From positions 2,998,501-3,062,500 of the forward strand of contig JAZGTN010000003.1 of the NCBI GenBank assembly GCA_037783415.1: DNA of 64,000 nucleotides. Reading direction: 5' to 3'. Positions 12,370 through 24,011 of this stretch are shown here, one piece after another; the first letter of the stretch is position 1; each line of letters starts with the position of its first letter. Both the position numbers and the translations under genes were made by a program. Source of the stretch: Leptasterias polaris. Taxonomy: Eukaryota > Echinodermata > Asteroidea > Forcipulatida > Asteriidae. The notes below the pieces were generated by a model. It worked only from the letters and a program-made list of their open reading frames with translations, searched no databases and had not been told where the DNA came from.

Positions 12370-15300
12370 TTAATATTGGTGGTTGGCAACAAACAGTGAT
12401 GCTTCAGTGGCTGCTCCAGAGGTGCCGCCTTGGTACTGTCCCTGAGCTGCCTGACCATTAACCTGATAGAATGAGGAGGGGAAAAAATACATGAAATATT
12501 TATCTTATTCATATATATTTGGTTTGCGGTAACACCATGTGTATATCTACTTGCTAGGTAGATTTTGTTTTTTGAGAACTTGTCTTGCTTTTTTTATTCT
12601 ACTGCTATTTACTAATGTGATATCAGAGGTAACAATAAATTCACATAAGTATATTACAAAACTATTACATATTTCATTAGCAATATAATAAACAACTACA
12701 ATTCAAACTGCACAGAAACCTAATGATAATAATATGGTGTATGCTAGCTATGTATCGCTTGAAATGTCAACACAAAATACACATACAGTAAACAAGATTT
12801 ATTGTCAGTAGAGTCAAATCTTAACCAGGAATCTTCCCCCTTACCTTGGCACGCTTGAGGAGCTCCTCCTGTGCAGCCTTAACGTTCTCCTTTTTGCCTC
12901 CCCATGCCTTGAGCACACTGGCCTGGAGGGCACGACCATAGGAGAAGGTCAGTGCCCAGGGCTTCTTGCCAGGGTAAGCATTGATAGCATTCAGATGGAC
13001 AGATGCCCCTTCCTCAGACTGACCACCAGACAAGAAAGTCACACCTGAAAGTGACACACAGTATAACAACATTAATTAGTTGAACTCTTTCTTAATGTGA
13101 TTGATATATACCACGCAAGTCTTGCACGTATTTAAACATTTTTAGACCAATTTGGTCCCACGTATATTGCTTCAATGCCTGAAGGAAACAAACTCTACAA
13201 GGGTCACAAGGTTTTAATACGCAAAAGACTAACACAGTCTATTTATACCATCAGATGCAATTTGGGGTGAAAATATTATTTTCACAAAAAATTGCACTAG
13301 CGTTTCAAAGTGTTTACTAACATGATCTGTTCAGACAAAGATTAAAACACAAAAGAATCACAATATTAAACATTTCCCCCAAAAGATACAATAAATTAAT
13401 GTAAATCAATCAATCAACCAACCAATCCATCAACAAAGAGGGCACTAATCAATTATTCAAACAATGATGAAACTCAAACAGAAATGAAATTAACCAAACA
13501 ACCACATAAAAACAAATCAGTATACAAGCAAAACACATCAATTTCCATTTTTTTAAATTCAAAAGAAAACAAAATAGTTATTGAACAAGATCAAGAATTC
13601 AATCACCACAACTTACATTTAGGAAAGCAATAAAAGAAGCAGGCAATAGCCACGGAATAAAAAAATGGTAAAGTAAACGCAAATCTTTACAACAATTCAA
13701 CATTGATGCACAAGTCAATTTGAGCCGTGTTTGTTACCTGGCATGGCAGGAGGTACAGTTCTTTGCAGTGCAGTCACCGTGGCGCAGCCCACTTCCTGTG
13801 GGGTGTTCTTAGTAGGACAGCTCTGGCCGGCAGTCACCATGTTTGGCTTGAGCAGGGTGCCCTCCAAGAAGACGCGGTTGTCGATCAGGGCCTTGTAGGT
13901 GTGTGAAAGAACCTAGGGACAAACACAAAATACATGTTTGAGAGTTATACTCTTTTCATGAATATTTTCATTTCTGCAATATCACAGTCAATATCAGAAT
14001 TGAAAAAAAAAACAGGTTTGTTTTTTTCTTTATTCCTGTTACTGGTAGCACTATCGGAAGTCCACTAAACTATTATAGAGGTCATATAACTGTAACCTGG
14101 CCTTGGTGATCTTTTAGCTACATTTATATTGGCTTTCTAATGGAGCTGCATTACACCAAGAAAGGTAGTAGATTTATCAGTTCATGAATGAATATTCAGG
14201 CTTGAATGTAATCAATCACAAAGTCAAAGGGTTTTTTTACACTTGAAAAGCTGATCTCAGGAAAACCAGACAGTCTGTCCTGAATCTAATTCTAACATTG
14301 AAAAGGTATGAGTGTGTGTATATGTATGCGTGATAAAAATACATGGTGCTTTCAGAGTCCGGTGGATACAAATCCACAGTCTACTTGGATGGGATTCGAA
14401 CCATTGACACCCACATTCTAGAGCAGGGCCCAATTTCATGGCACTGTTTACCACAGCATTCTGCGCTTACAGTGGCCTGTAAAGCATATGAACATGATGA
14501 ATCTATTGGCCATAAGTGCAGAATTCAACAGTAAGCAGAGCCATGAAGTTGTGCCTTGGGCTCAGTTTCATAAAGCTTGTAAGCATAAAAACTTGCTAAA
14601 CACAGACAAATATTGCTTAGCAGAAACAGGTAACCTGCCAAAATGCCATGAGGTTTACATTGTTAGAACTGGTGCCCCACTCACTTTTTGCTTAGTTGTA
14701 AAGCCGCATTTTTTGCTCAACAGCTTTATGAAAATGGGCCAAAACGTCTTCACAACGAGACCACCAAGCATGCCCAGTTCGAGAGGCCATTTAAAATCTT
14801 GTAACTAGCAGCGGTACTGCAAACACAATCATAATCTCCAATGCAATAGTATGATGCCTGATCTTGTAGACGCTGCCTGGTCCCATCATTTGGATGTTCA
14901 GTAATTGTCAAATAAAATCAAGTAACCCATTCAGGGTGTGTGTTGGGATTTAGGACAGTCAGGGTGGACATGAAGGTGAATACTTAAGCTCACTGACCTG
15001 TTCAGTCACCTCCTGTGCCCTTTCAAGGGTGTGTGATCCATCTGAAAGAACCTCAGGCTCAACGATTGGCACCAGACCATTCTACAGAATACAAGCAAAT
15101 ACAAACTGGGTTAATAACAAATATACTGAAGTTCATCCTGAGTAACAGTCCAGAATAGAAAATTACCATGTGTGATAAAAAACAGATAAAAAACTACAGG
15201 CTTCTTGGGTGGGATTTGAACCCATGGGTTACTTGTGGGATCAGGCTGGCTCAGTGGTTTCTATTCCTCCTTTTCACCTCTGTGGAACCCTTGGACTGGC

Positions 15301-18300
15301 ACCCTCAAACAAAGATATTGAAAAATAAGGAGACTGCCAACATAGGGAGACTGCCAACATTAGGGCTGAATAGCTCAGTTTGTAGCCCTGGCATGTTCGT
15401 ACGGAGGTTGCAGGTTAATTATCAAATTATTTTACAAAAAAATAATTCAAACTAAGGTTCAGGGGAGTGAAAGGCAGGAAACAGGAACCACTGCAAATTT
15501 TGATTAGAAAAAAGTGATAAAAATTTCACTGAAAGAATTTAATTGAGAAAAAGAAAAAGCTCTTGCAAACTGCTTACCAACTATAAGGACCTGTGGTTTA
15601 AATGCAAAAAATAGTTATTGGCCTGACGTTTCGACCGAAGCAGAGTCTTTCTCGAAGGCTCAAAGAAAGAGAAAGACTTTGAGAAAAACTCTGCTAGAGT
15701 CGAAAACGTTTGGCAATTAACTATTTTTTGAAAGATTTCAAGTATGGCACAAACAGTACAATCATAAAGATTACTCTCATCAACTAAATATTTCAATATT
15801 TTGGGGAGCAATTATGATGGTTCATTTTCAATTTAGCATTTCGCAACCTCCTTTACAAAACTAACTTGTTGGGTGCACACATTGTTGTCACGTTTATTCC
15901 ATACCATAGAATTCCTTGTGGGGTAGATTCTAACACAGAAACATTTCTGAGTCACAAAGGAATGATGTGTGCAATAAAATTAACTTTCTCCTTCCCCTGA
16001 CCCCATTTACCTGCTGGCAGATGATTGCGTAGCGGGCCAAAACATTGGCGTTCTCCCTCATGGCAACATCAGATGGTGTCACGTCTGAGATCTTCAGTAC
16101 GCATCGCCACTTGGCAAAGCGGGCTCCGTCCTTGTAGTACTGAGCGCAGCGTGTGCCCAGATCGTCCAGGCCCTGGGTGGTGCACTCAGCACAGTTGAAT
16201 CCAGAGAGGGGAACCACACCCTTGTCAACCTGTTGACATCAAATACAGATAGAAATTTCACTATACCTATGTATAATATCAAAGCACTGGCACTGCATAC
16301 GCAGTGCTTTCGTGATTTCTGCTGCAAAAAAAATTAACATGCCTTTCAGGACGGATTTAAAACCATGACCTTCCGCATTCCAGAGAAGATCTAAACCATT
16401 TATTAATTTATTTATTTAATTATTTATTTCTTCATATACGTGTATGTTATTTCTTGGGCAAGTAGTAAGTACCAGTAGATACTCAAAGTAACAAACAAAC
16501 AAAAATCATCTACAATAGGAAAGACTGATATAGAACCAGCTAGAGCCCGAGGAAATTTCCAAAAGAAACAAACTTTTTGTCAAAAAAAACTGTGGTGGGG
16601 TTACACACCTTGATTCCTGGAACGATGCCCTTCTGTTCGATCAGCTTAACAAACGGTGTGCCATCATCGCTCTTCTGATACAGTGTCTCATGGAAGAGGA
16701 TCACTCCACTGATGTTGTTGCTGATGGCGGGGTCTGTGGTGAAGAGAAGCTGACGATACAGACGGCGATTCTCCTCTGTGTTCTCCACATTGATGTTGGC
16801 AAATCGCTTACCCATGGTCCCTATTAGAAGAAAAAAACAGACAACAATAACATGTCAAGTAATAACATGAATAAACTGCAAGGGAAACTGACTGGGTAAT
16901 TAATTTATTTATTTATTTTTTTTTTTTGCGGGGGGGGGTTGATCAAACAAAATATTTACTACATAATATGTAGAGTGGATCATATTCAAGACTTTTAAGT
17001 CCAAGAAGATGCCCAAATTGAACTTCCTGAGGCAGAGCAACTAGCTACAAACAGACTGGAATGGAGTCAGTTATCCAAGGAGGCCAAGGGCTACTTCCTC
17101 CTAAGCAGCAGTATGTTTTGTGCACACTGAATGCTGATATTGAGGAGCAATTATGGTTTTTGAGGGTTAGCATGTGAGACATTTAGTCTAGCGTTCAGCA
17201 ATGCTATACAAGGAAAAATGTTCATTTGAGTTATATGGGTAACAATTCAAATGTGCCAGGGTTCGAAATTAGCGGTCGCCCGGTCGCCAAATGCGAGTGA
17301 AAACAGCGGCGGGCGAGTCAAAACCCTTCCTTTACTAGCCCGCCGGGCGAGTCAAATAATTGTTCTTGTTCACAATAAATGAGGGTACGGTTGTAAAATC
17401 CCAAAGAAAGTTTTTATTAAAGCTTTTAGTTTGATAAGTCTGGATATTTGCTTGATTTACTGTGGCCGCGATCGCGATCGCGAACGGAATTGTGATCGTT
17501 CATTTTGGTATACAAACGTTAAAACACCATGCACATACTGCCGAGTATCCACACTACACGTGCATCGGCCCCACACATAACGTTCGGTCGCCCACGGGTG
17601 CATGCATAGCGCATACACAACCCACAGTACATGTACAACACAGTCGGTCCAAAGTCCAAGCTAACCAACATTCCACACGTTGTGATTGGTGATTGATGGC
17701 CGTTGATAATTACCATTACAGCTTGGCTAGACTTCAACGCAGTACACATTCACGAACGGAGTAAAGAATTGCCGCACAGTGTGCCGCACGCATGCAGATT
17801 GTGTACAATACACAGCCTTGGATGAAGTCTAATTAAACATCGACAACTTTTGCCGATAGAGGGCAATGCAGGGCAAAGTTCATTGAATTATTTCTCAATG
17901 TGCGTTGTCGAACGATCGTTGATTCGCGAAGATTTTATTGCAAACGAAGTTCAAAACAACCGATCTTCAAATCACGAATCCATGAAAATGGTTGATGATG
18001 GAAAAGGTATGATTTAGGACAGAAATTAAGGGATAAAATCATCCCAAAATGCAATTTTGCGAACTTCACTTCCGTGCGTTTTTGTTGTTGTTTTTTTGAC
18101 GTTTTGAAAATTGTGTGCTTCACGTCAATACATGCGGGCTAGTGAAAAAACCTGCGGGCGATCCAAAATTTTGGTTGATTCGCCCGGCCGGCGAGTGGAA
18201 AAAAAAAGTTAAGGGAAACCCCTGTGTGCAGACCTATAGACGCACAATACATGTGTATAAAACTGTCCAAACTTATAACACACTGCCCAAAAACACTGTA

Positions 18301-18797
18301 ACGTAAAAAGTGCCCTCTGGTTAAAATTTAAAGTTTACGAGGCTGAAATGGCTAAAGACACTCATTTAACACTGAAGGACCACTATTCCTCATTTGAGAA
18401 TTGTATCCATTTCCAGACAATAATTTCACACTCATTTTCATTTTCTTATTTTCTATCAAACAATTCGCTCATAAAGTCAACTCCCACTGCTTGTTGTTAA
18501 ACTCAACTTAATCATTATTCCCTCTGTCCAATTAAATCAAGAGAAAAATTCAGAGTCCTCAGGTGGAGTTCTTTATAACCGGAAGACTCTGGAAAGCACG
18601 CAGCGTAAAGAATTTCACAATTATAACATTTAAGGGTAAACCGAAAAAGTTGCCAGAGCTGATAAATTAAATGTCACAAGTATAGTACCTGTACTCTCAT
18701 CTGCAGCCAAGATGCCCTTTCCTGGTGCTACAATCTTCCGGGCTGTCTGTGCCAGCTCCTTCCTGAGCTCTGGGGTGAGTGATGAAGCGGCGGCCAT
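12370..18797 (-). CDS. ALDO: Class I fructose-bisphosphate aldolase
   Basis: This glycolytic enzyme splits fructose 1,6-bisphosphate into DHAP and glyceraldehyde 3-phosphate through a lysine Schiff base, in the cytosol as a tetramer. Seven coding exons in transcript order: 18689-18797, 16609-16820, 16011-16229, 14998-15081, 13738-13912, 12845-13044, 12370-12462. All have GT-AG borders and phases that join without a break, giving 363 residues (vertebrate aldolases 364). Visible motifs are [11 protein letters not shown] near residues 26-36, the FAKWR Lys147, IVEPE Glu188/Glu190, the Schiff-base Lys230 in [31 protein letters not shown], and the C-terminal Tyr of NHQY needed for full activity. 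Exon lengths of 212, 84, 175 and 200 nt equal those I recall for vertebrate aldolase genes; the 219-nt exon is undivided. An acceptor (CACAG) about 45 bp before the ATG suggests a non-coding 5' exon that I could not locate. Introns carry several MITEs. No close poly(A) signal follows the stop; the nearest AATAAA (minus strand) is near 11355. Confidence 0.98.
14300..14743. repeat. tRNA-like fragment and two GGGCCCAATTTCAT repeats in an aldolase intron
   Basis: Minus-strand GGTTCGAATCCC near 14395 is a perfect B-box and marks a tRNA-derived repeat fragment. It is followed by a fold-back of the GGGCCCAATTTCATGGC family (14424-14560), then by a second, related fold-back (about 14557-14743) with ends like GGGCTCAGTTTCATAAAGC and TTTATGAAAATGGGCC. 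Another tRNA-like stretch (TTTGAACCCATGG, minus-strand B-box) is at about 15205-15225. Confidence 0.6.
15605..15730. repeat. Fold-back MITE in an aldolase intron
   Basis: Arms AAAAAATAGTTATTGGCCTG and its complement pair, with a second paired block GACGTTTCGAC and GCAGAGTCTTTCTC inside. 126 bp, no coding capacity. Confidence 0.7.
17262..18225. repeat. GC-rich repeat in the first aldolase coding intron
   Basis: Two related, roughly inverted GC-rich blocks (17262-17355 with CGGTCGCCCGGTCGCC and GCGGGCGAGTC; 18131-18215 with GCGGGCGATCC and GCCCGGCCGGCGAGTG) bracket about 780 bp, including GCGATCGCGATCGCGA at 17467-17482. They contrast sharply with the AT-rich intron. Probably a transposon; the exact ends were not resolved. 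Confidence 0.45.
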
Positions 18798-19040
18798 TGT
18801 GATTGAAAGAGATTGATCTAGCTTCCAAGGTTATGAAGTAATCTGTGCATGAAATGACAAATGAGGTTTAATCGTTACACCAGATAAAGAACAATCATAG
18901 ATTAAGCACACAAAGCATCAAAATCCTAATCATGCTTATCCTACATGTAGCAATATGTATCAATCTAATCATGTGGCTGACCTCCAAGCAGTTACTCCCT
19001 CCCATCCCACAATTACAGCAGCCTCTAGTACACTGAAGAC

Positions 19041-19219
19041 CTGGGCCCAATTTAATAGAGCTGCTTAACAGCCAAAACAATGCAAATTCATGGTGAACGC
19101 GCAAGCTGGCTGCCTAATTTTCTTGCTAACCTGTGAAATACGCTTACGCTAGCAAATTTCCCTGCTATAGATAGCATAAAAATGTGGTTACTGTTAAGCA
19201 GCACTATGAAATTTGGCCA
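19041..19219. repeat. GGGCCCAATTT-type fold-back
   Basis: Starts TGGGCCCAATTTAATAGAGC and ends ACTATGAAATTTGGCCA, with inner GCTTAACAG and CTGTTAAGC. Same dispersed family as 35288-35486, 42715-42920 and 44028-44281. Confidence 0.65.
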
Positions 19220-19486
19220 CTGTTTTTGCGTCATATTAAACTCTTAAAACCCAAGTTCAAGTTACCAGTTCTATTGTACACTGTACCTGTATAGGTTACA
19301 ATAAGTCTAACTTGGAGTCCCCGGTCACAATTTAGGTAGAGTCTAAGCATTGAGTCATACAAGTCTGGTACACGTATACCCAATTGATATAAAAATTTCA
19401 TGTTAATATTAACCCCCTTGTGTCTACAGCCAGAGACACTCATAAGTATGCCAAAATATTCTTCTCTATTAAAAGTCTATGGTAAG

Positions 19487-19808
19487 TTAGGCCAAGTAAA
19501 CAAAAATACCAGTTGATCGTCCGGGTTTTTTCAAAAAGAGGAGGATGAGGGCCTTTTTATTTATTTCTTTTGAAGGTGGCCGCCAAGCATTTTAATTCAA
19601 ACTGGCCACCAATTCTTCAGTTTAAAGTCACCACTTACTTTCTGTAGTTAGAAGTTCTAAAAGATTGGCAAGTTTAATGAAAAATACACAGAAAATGTGC
19701 CTTTTTGAAAAAAAAAAGTAAAATAAAAAATAACAATAAAAAGGATGCGGCCTCAAAAAAGCATGAGGGAGGGGACGATCAACTGGTATTTTATTTTATT
19801 TGGCCTTA
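19487..19808. repeat. 322-bp MITE with TTAGGCCAA ends
   Basis: Left arm TTAGGCCAAGTAAACAAAAA then TACCAGTTGATCGTCC; right arm GGACGATCAACTGGTA then TTTTATTTGGCCTTA. An internal pair GTGGCCGCC and GGCCACC also folds. Non-coding. Confidence 0.75.
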
Positions 19809-21690
19809 TGAAGCAGGGTAACTCAACATCCAAATGCTTGGACTAACAAAAATGTAGATAAGATTGGCATGCCAGTTTCAATGACAAGCAATTATTATTT
19901 GGGCCTGCAGTCCTATACATGTTCCTTACATCCTGAACAGGATTTTGACCATTCAGGTTAAAATTGCTACATTATGCAGCGACTACGTAGGTCAGCACAG
20001 AACATGCACACCGTATGTATACATACATGTACATGTATTACACATTTGCATGATGTGCACACGAACTGTACCATGACATTGCAAGCCTGGCTGTTGCCAA
20101 TCTTCACAATTATACATACAGCCTAGACTGATCCAATATTATAATGAAAAGTATGCAGTAATGGGAGCAAAGATCAAGTGCCACCATTCACAGCTATTTG
20201 TGCATCACAATGCACAGAGTTTCTGTACCATTACTTTTATTTACTTTAAAACAAACCAGCCGCTTTATTTTGGCTCATCTCATTCTCATTTCATTCTTCA
20301 GAATGTTTATGCCCTGTTGTCAAGAGATTCCAAACTTCTTTGTTGTTCTTAATAGTAAATTCATAAAGAGAATTTTTCAATATGCAAACTATCTTGAAAT
20401 ACATTATAGATGAGACATAATTTTATGTATGAAGTTTGATAATTGGATTATAGTCAATAGACATGTAACTTTGTTATTGCAAAACATTTTTGTTTTAAGC
20501 CACTGCAAAGCACACAAAACTTTGTACAGTTCTTTTCAGTTTGCAATGACACTAAAATGAACAAAACACAGGAAAACAAATGATCAGCTGAGAAGTTGTA
20601 TGCCTTAATCATGTATGTCATTCTATTTCTAGTTTCTTACACAAACTTGTTCTGTTTGATTAACAGATAGTATCCCTTGCTTCATTAACCATTAAGATTG
20701 CATCAACATGTATAGAATCACTTTTTTGTAACTGATGTTCTATGGTTTGATGTGTTTCTTTGTTGATAAATAATAAGATGTCTACACACTGATTCGTTTA
20801 AAAATAATATTTTATCATGATAACCACACCACGATAAGTATATCTCTTTTTCTATATTTACTGTCACGACAGATAAGCTTGATAAAGTAACTTATATGTA
20901 ATTTACATGTAACTGCATATCAAAGTGAGACCCGCCTGAAATACTACATGTACAAATGTATAAGGTGTAGTATGGCCATATAAAAATGTACCAGAGTTTG
21001 TACACAATGTTATGTATTTCACGAATAACAATTTCAACACTGAAAAAACAAAATCAATCAAGGTTCACCTACAATATACAGGTACTTGAGCAGGTACAGG
21101 AAGTAATCTGACTATTACTTTACCACAAAATATAAAAAGGGCAGGTACCAGCAAGGGAAGAGGATTGAAGCAAACTGCAGATAAATTAAGTAGAAATTTA
21201 TTTCTCAGCTCCAATATAGGTAATTATACTGTAATGTTCCTAAAGACGTGCAATCTTTTGTGAAAGGAAGGAAATTTCCCCTACACACAAAACTCAGAAA
21301 GGAGTTTTTACAATTTTCTCTGCACTAAAAAATATTAAATAAAATCACATAGAAAAGTTACATGGCGGTTTTCAACAAAATGGAAAGAAAAACCAGCAGT
21401 TCCAGGAAACAATGACAAGTAAATTCTGCCTGTCATGGCTAAACAAAACGACAATTCCCCGTCTTCCTCCATCATGGCCATGGATTCCAACACTTCCTGA
21501 TGCAAGGTAAGCACCTGTACATTGTATGTAAGTGATACATGTACATGTAGTTATAGTATGCATTTAAGCAAAGAGTCTTATGCTTGCTCTATAAGCATGC
21601 AAACGACTGAACCCACACAAGAATAATAGAATCTTGTGAACCCTCTGGTCCTTGCTCTATGCCCTACTGCACCTCCATTGAGTGATTTAC

Positions 21691-22660
21691 TTAAAGGAAC
21701 ACACCGGCTTACCGTTTATGTAATTTAGTGATATAAAATCAGAAACCATAAGTTTTAGATTGCTGTTTTTAAAAAGAAATCGTCAAAATATCACGTAATT
21801 AGTAAAAAATGTTGAAAATTACAAAAAGCGGTCAAAGGTCAGCGTATACGCTATTCCAGCTGTTGCAACTGTCAAATTAATGCGACATTGTTGCGCAATG
21901 TTTTAAGTAGCTGCCACCGGGGTCTTTTCGTGGCGTTTTTATGGGAGAAGACATCATATGCAGCAACTTCCAAAACATCAACTGTGCATATACATGTTAG
22001 ATAAACATTGCTGACATCCGTCGTCCCGAATGTTTTGCACACAGGCAATTATTAGGGGGTACAGACTAATACCTATAGGAACGAAACCTATTTTGGGGTC
22101 TGGCTCCCCACCCCTCCGACCAGCTCCGAAGCTCACAGCAAGACCAGCAAGCTCGGGGAGTTCTTGCCCCCGGGGTTTGTCTCTCTGGCACCACGAGACA
22201 CGGCAACGGCTGTAGGGGATATGCCTCAAGGTGTACGTTTCTCTAGCTCCCACGCCGAGGCGCTGTAAAACACGCTTCCGTTGCACGGACTCTCTGAATG
22301 AGAATCTTACGTTCCTTTTTTCATCATTATTTACAGTTTGTACCCGCAATCTGAATACATAGTCTCTTTTGTCAAATATTCATTAATAATTGTAAAAAAA
22401 AAAATCGAAAATTTGGTTTAGTGATTACTTTTATACGGCTGGAAGTAAAACTATCTCCGAAGATCACGAGGGTTATCCGAACCAAAAAAGTGGTTAGGAT
22501 AACCCATGTGACTTTCGTTTTTTGAAAAATGCGTTAAAACGGCCAAATTTGATGGTTTCTTTTAGCAACTATTCTTCTCCATTCCTGGAAGACCTTTAGA
22601 GTCATGTTTTAGTGTATTTTGTCGCCTAAATAGCCCAACGAAGCCGGTGTGTCCCTTTAA
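21691..22660. mobile_element. 970-bp TTAA-flanked element with ACACACCGGCTT ends
   Basis: 20-bp inverted ends: TTAAAGGAACACACCGGCTT at left; TTAAAGGGACACACCGGCTT read inward from the right. TTAA at both edges fits a TTAA target duplication. The middle (about 22050-22270) is much richer in GC than the ends. A 123-codon minus-strand frame (21978-22349) is open across it but matches no family I know. Confidence 0.82.
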
Positions 22661-22899
22661 GACCTTTCCATACCCCTTCAAAATCCAATCCAAGGTAAAT
22701 TCAATACCCTAACTGTTGGACTCAGATTACAATGGTATGCCTGATCCCATGTAAAGCACAATAAGTTTTCTAGCCCAATCCTCAGTCCAATAAAATCCAA
22801 CAAGATATGCACTGCAGTTGGATTTTGATGGGGTGGGGATGCTTAGTGTAATGATTAAGATAAAGCTTCACAGGTACAAATTGAACATGGTTTGACCCC

Positions 22900-23110
22900 T
22901 TTCTCTATGGTTTGACTATGGAGGAATTCCTCCATGGTTTGATCCAGGTGTTGAATGGTTCTATTGTTTTGGCCAGTTTGACAACATCTGGTAAGTTGTT
23001 CCACAACGCAACAGCAGCAAATGGTATGATCGGGAACAATTACCATGCATAGGACTTCATTTGAAAAACTGTATGGAGTGAATCTTTTTAACAAAACATT
23101 TTGCAGTAAA
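22900..23110 (-). pseudogene. LINE reverse-transcriptase C-terminal fragment
   Basis: On the minus strand one frame reads FPIIPFAAVALWNNLPDVVK followed by LAKTIEPFNTW, the usual 'LWNNLP' end of a CR1/L2/Jockey-type ORF2. Stops lie just upstream. A decayed fragment. Confidence 0.6.
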
Positions 23111-24011
23111 TGTAAGAACAATATGACCAAAGAAAGAACCCACTCTGTATTAGGCCTTTACTATTCATTTACAACATCAAAAACTAAGATAATTGAGCAC
23201 TCCTTCCTAGTAGTACAATAAACAAATCCATTTGTGTTTTACCATGGAGGAAGACAATCAAATAAAAGAGCAATGATTTACTCAACAGTTTAGGTGATAA
23301 TTAACCTTTTCCCAGCAGTTTTGAAAAATTAACACATTCAGTATTTCATTATCAATTAATTAACGATAGTTTTAGAGATCTACATGTAACAAAACGCTTC
23401 AACTGATCATTATGGTATATGTAGATGTAGTACAGTACTTACCAGTGCAGAACTTTTTAGCAAACTCACTGTACATGTACAACAAAAGCTCAAAGGTTTT
23501 AAATGGATTTCCTGTTAGTGTTGTACCTGTTGCAGCACTGAATAAGGACTATAGCAAACGCCAACACTTGATGGTCTGTGTGCCACGTTCACAATTTGAT
23601 CCTGTATTACAATGTACAATATGCACCATAGGACCTTGCTCTACATGCATAGTCATGTCATGGCTCACTTGGCAAAATGCTTTCAATCCACACAATCTTC
23701 AACAGCTGTGAGGATATGAATATTCATGAAGCGACCCAAACCCTGCCACGCCCCTGCTCTCAGCCAATCAGATGAGACATTGCCGAATCACACTATAAAA
23801 CTGTCTGATTGTAAACAGTGACAGTTTTTGCCAACTGGTCATGTTGAATAATTCATGAGTTGCAAACACTGTTGGTAAATACTGCACAGTCATCAAGGGG
23901 ATAAATAAACATTGTGGGAACAATTTCTCAAGGTGCCCAGTTTCACTCGCTGACCATGAGATGGAAACTCAAGCCAAGAGTGACATCACACTGTCAAGTC
24001 AAGGCTTCAAC

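Noticed and set aside
14385..14410. Functional tRNA gene with a perfect B-box
   Set aside because: Only the 3' half is tRNA-like; there is no A-box or closing acceptor stem at the right distance.
15364..15420. tRNA gene (TAGCTCAGTTTGTAG start)
   Set aside because: The B-box is broken (GGTTGCAGGTTAATT) and the stems do not pair; probably a repeat-derived fragment.
21978..22349. 123-codon minus-strand open frame as a gene
   Set aside because: It lies wholly inside a TTAA-flanked non-autonomous element, begins and ends without splice or promoter context, and resembles no family I know.
23756..23830. CCAATCAG plus TATAAAA as the promoter of a plus-strand gene
   Set aside because: Spacing is right, but the next several kilobases hold only transposon sequence and no exon. 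Kept only as a note in the spacer entry.
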